From an uncultured Bacilli bacterium (lineage in GTDB: Bacteria > Bacillota_I > Bacilli_A > RF39 > UBA660): a DNA stretch of 13,681 nt. The first letter of the stretch is position 1, and every line of letters starts with the position of its first letter. The stretch is from positions 1 to 13,681 of the forward strand of contig CAKOIS010000017.1 in assembly GCA_934087065.1 (NCBI GenBank). The letters run 5' to 3'. The translations under genes were made by a program, and so were the position numbers. Below, piece after piece: positions 13,562 through 13,681 of the stretch. Under the pieces are notes generated by a model that was not told the origin of the DNA, did no database searches, and saw only the letters and a program-made list of their open reading frames with translations.

Positions 13562-13632
13562 CTGACACTCACGCGTCAGAAAGTCATTTAATCACTTACG
13601 TGATTTTCTAGCCACCAACTTACAGTCGGTGG
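13562..13632. repeat. Cluster of three short hairpins
   Basis: Three hairpins follow each other: CTGAC/GTCAG (13562-13579); AATCAC/GTGATT with a 4-base loop (13590-13605); and CCACCAAC/GTCGGTGG with one mismatch (13612-13632). None has a T-run. They fill the space between the TR and the right-edge hairpin, so this stretch is structured non-coding DNA; I see no gene in it. Confidence 0.5.
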
Positions 13633-13634
13633 AG

Positions 13635-13658
13635 CCGTCCGAAAGGGTTTTCGGACGG
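13635..13658. repeat. 10-bp perfect hairpin with 4-base loop (cruciform candidate)
   Basis: CCGTCCGAAA and TTTCGGACGG flank GGGT (ACCC on the minus strand). It is GC-rich, perfect and without a T-run, so it is not a terminator. DGR target genes often carry a hairpin of this size (7-10 bp stem, 4-base loop) just after the variable repeat, where it aids retrohoming. Here it would mark the end of a target gene reading in from beyond 13681. Confidence 0.55.
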
Positions 13659-13681
13659 TATTTCAGATCTACAGTTTAGCA

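Noticed and set aside
13212..13568. 118-codon ORF over the template repeat as a protein gene
   Set aside because: It starts with GTG without a ribosome binding site, has no protein body before the Asn-rich part, overlaps several hairpins and contains the TR. The frame stays open because the TR mirrors a coding variable region.
1..13681. tRNA or rRNA genes
   Set aside because: No cloverleaf-type GC-rich segment with T-loop (GGTTCGAAT-like) or rRNA motif was seen on either strand.

Overview
The window is very AT-rich chromosomal DNA from a low-GC Gram-positive bacterium. It carries GatCAB, an LtaS-type lipoteichoic acid synthase, UvrB, FolD and strong AGGAGG-type ribosome binding sites. UGA is used as a normal stop codon and UGG encodes Trp, so this is not a code-4 Mycoplasma. 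The compact overlapping genes, and a GatA active-site loop (GDSVRKP) that I associate with Mollicutes-like lineages, suggest an uncultured gut Bacilli/Mollicutes-type lineage (RF39-like). That placement is inference. Every convincing protein gene is on the minus strand, so the genes read from right to left.

Right end (about 10824-13681): a diversity-generating retroelement (DGR). In transcription order it has (i) a row of hairpins at the right edge; (ii) an adenine-rich template repeat (TR) in which 16 of 31 codons are Asn AAC/AAT, ending in a G-V-R-P-A motif; (iii) a branched RNA structure closed by a strong terminator; and (iv) an extended -10 promoter driving four overlapping genes. Those genes are two paralogous small proteins, the first resembling MutS domain I; an Avd-like four-helix bundle protein; and a reverse transcriptase with LPIGNYSSQ and YMDD motifs. 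The diversified target gene with its variable repeat (VR) is not in the window. The 10-bp/4-nt-loop hairpin at 13635-13658 suggests it may end just beyond the right edge.

Middle (6313-10765): folD with its own promoter; a DUF1003 membrane protein overlapping an unrecognised 296-residue protein; and uvrB, preceded by a GC-rich palindrome lying inside its probable promoter.

5650-6190: a compact locus that looks like a type I toxin-antitoxin system. A 36-residue hydrophobic peptide gene has consensus promoter and ribosome-binding sequences. Its 3' end is overlapped by a small antisense RNA gene with its own promoter and terminator. The antisense unit and the 3' part of the peptide gene are duplicated in tandem, and the second peptide copy has lost its start.

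Left part (1-5646): an LtaS-like synthase, then the gatC-gatA-gatB operon for tRNA-dependent amidation, then a tiny ORF containing a 10-G homopolymer, a terminator-like hairpin, and the 5' end of an unidentified membrane or exported protein that runs off the left edge.
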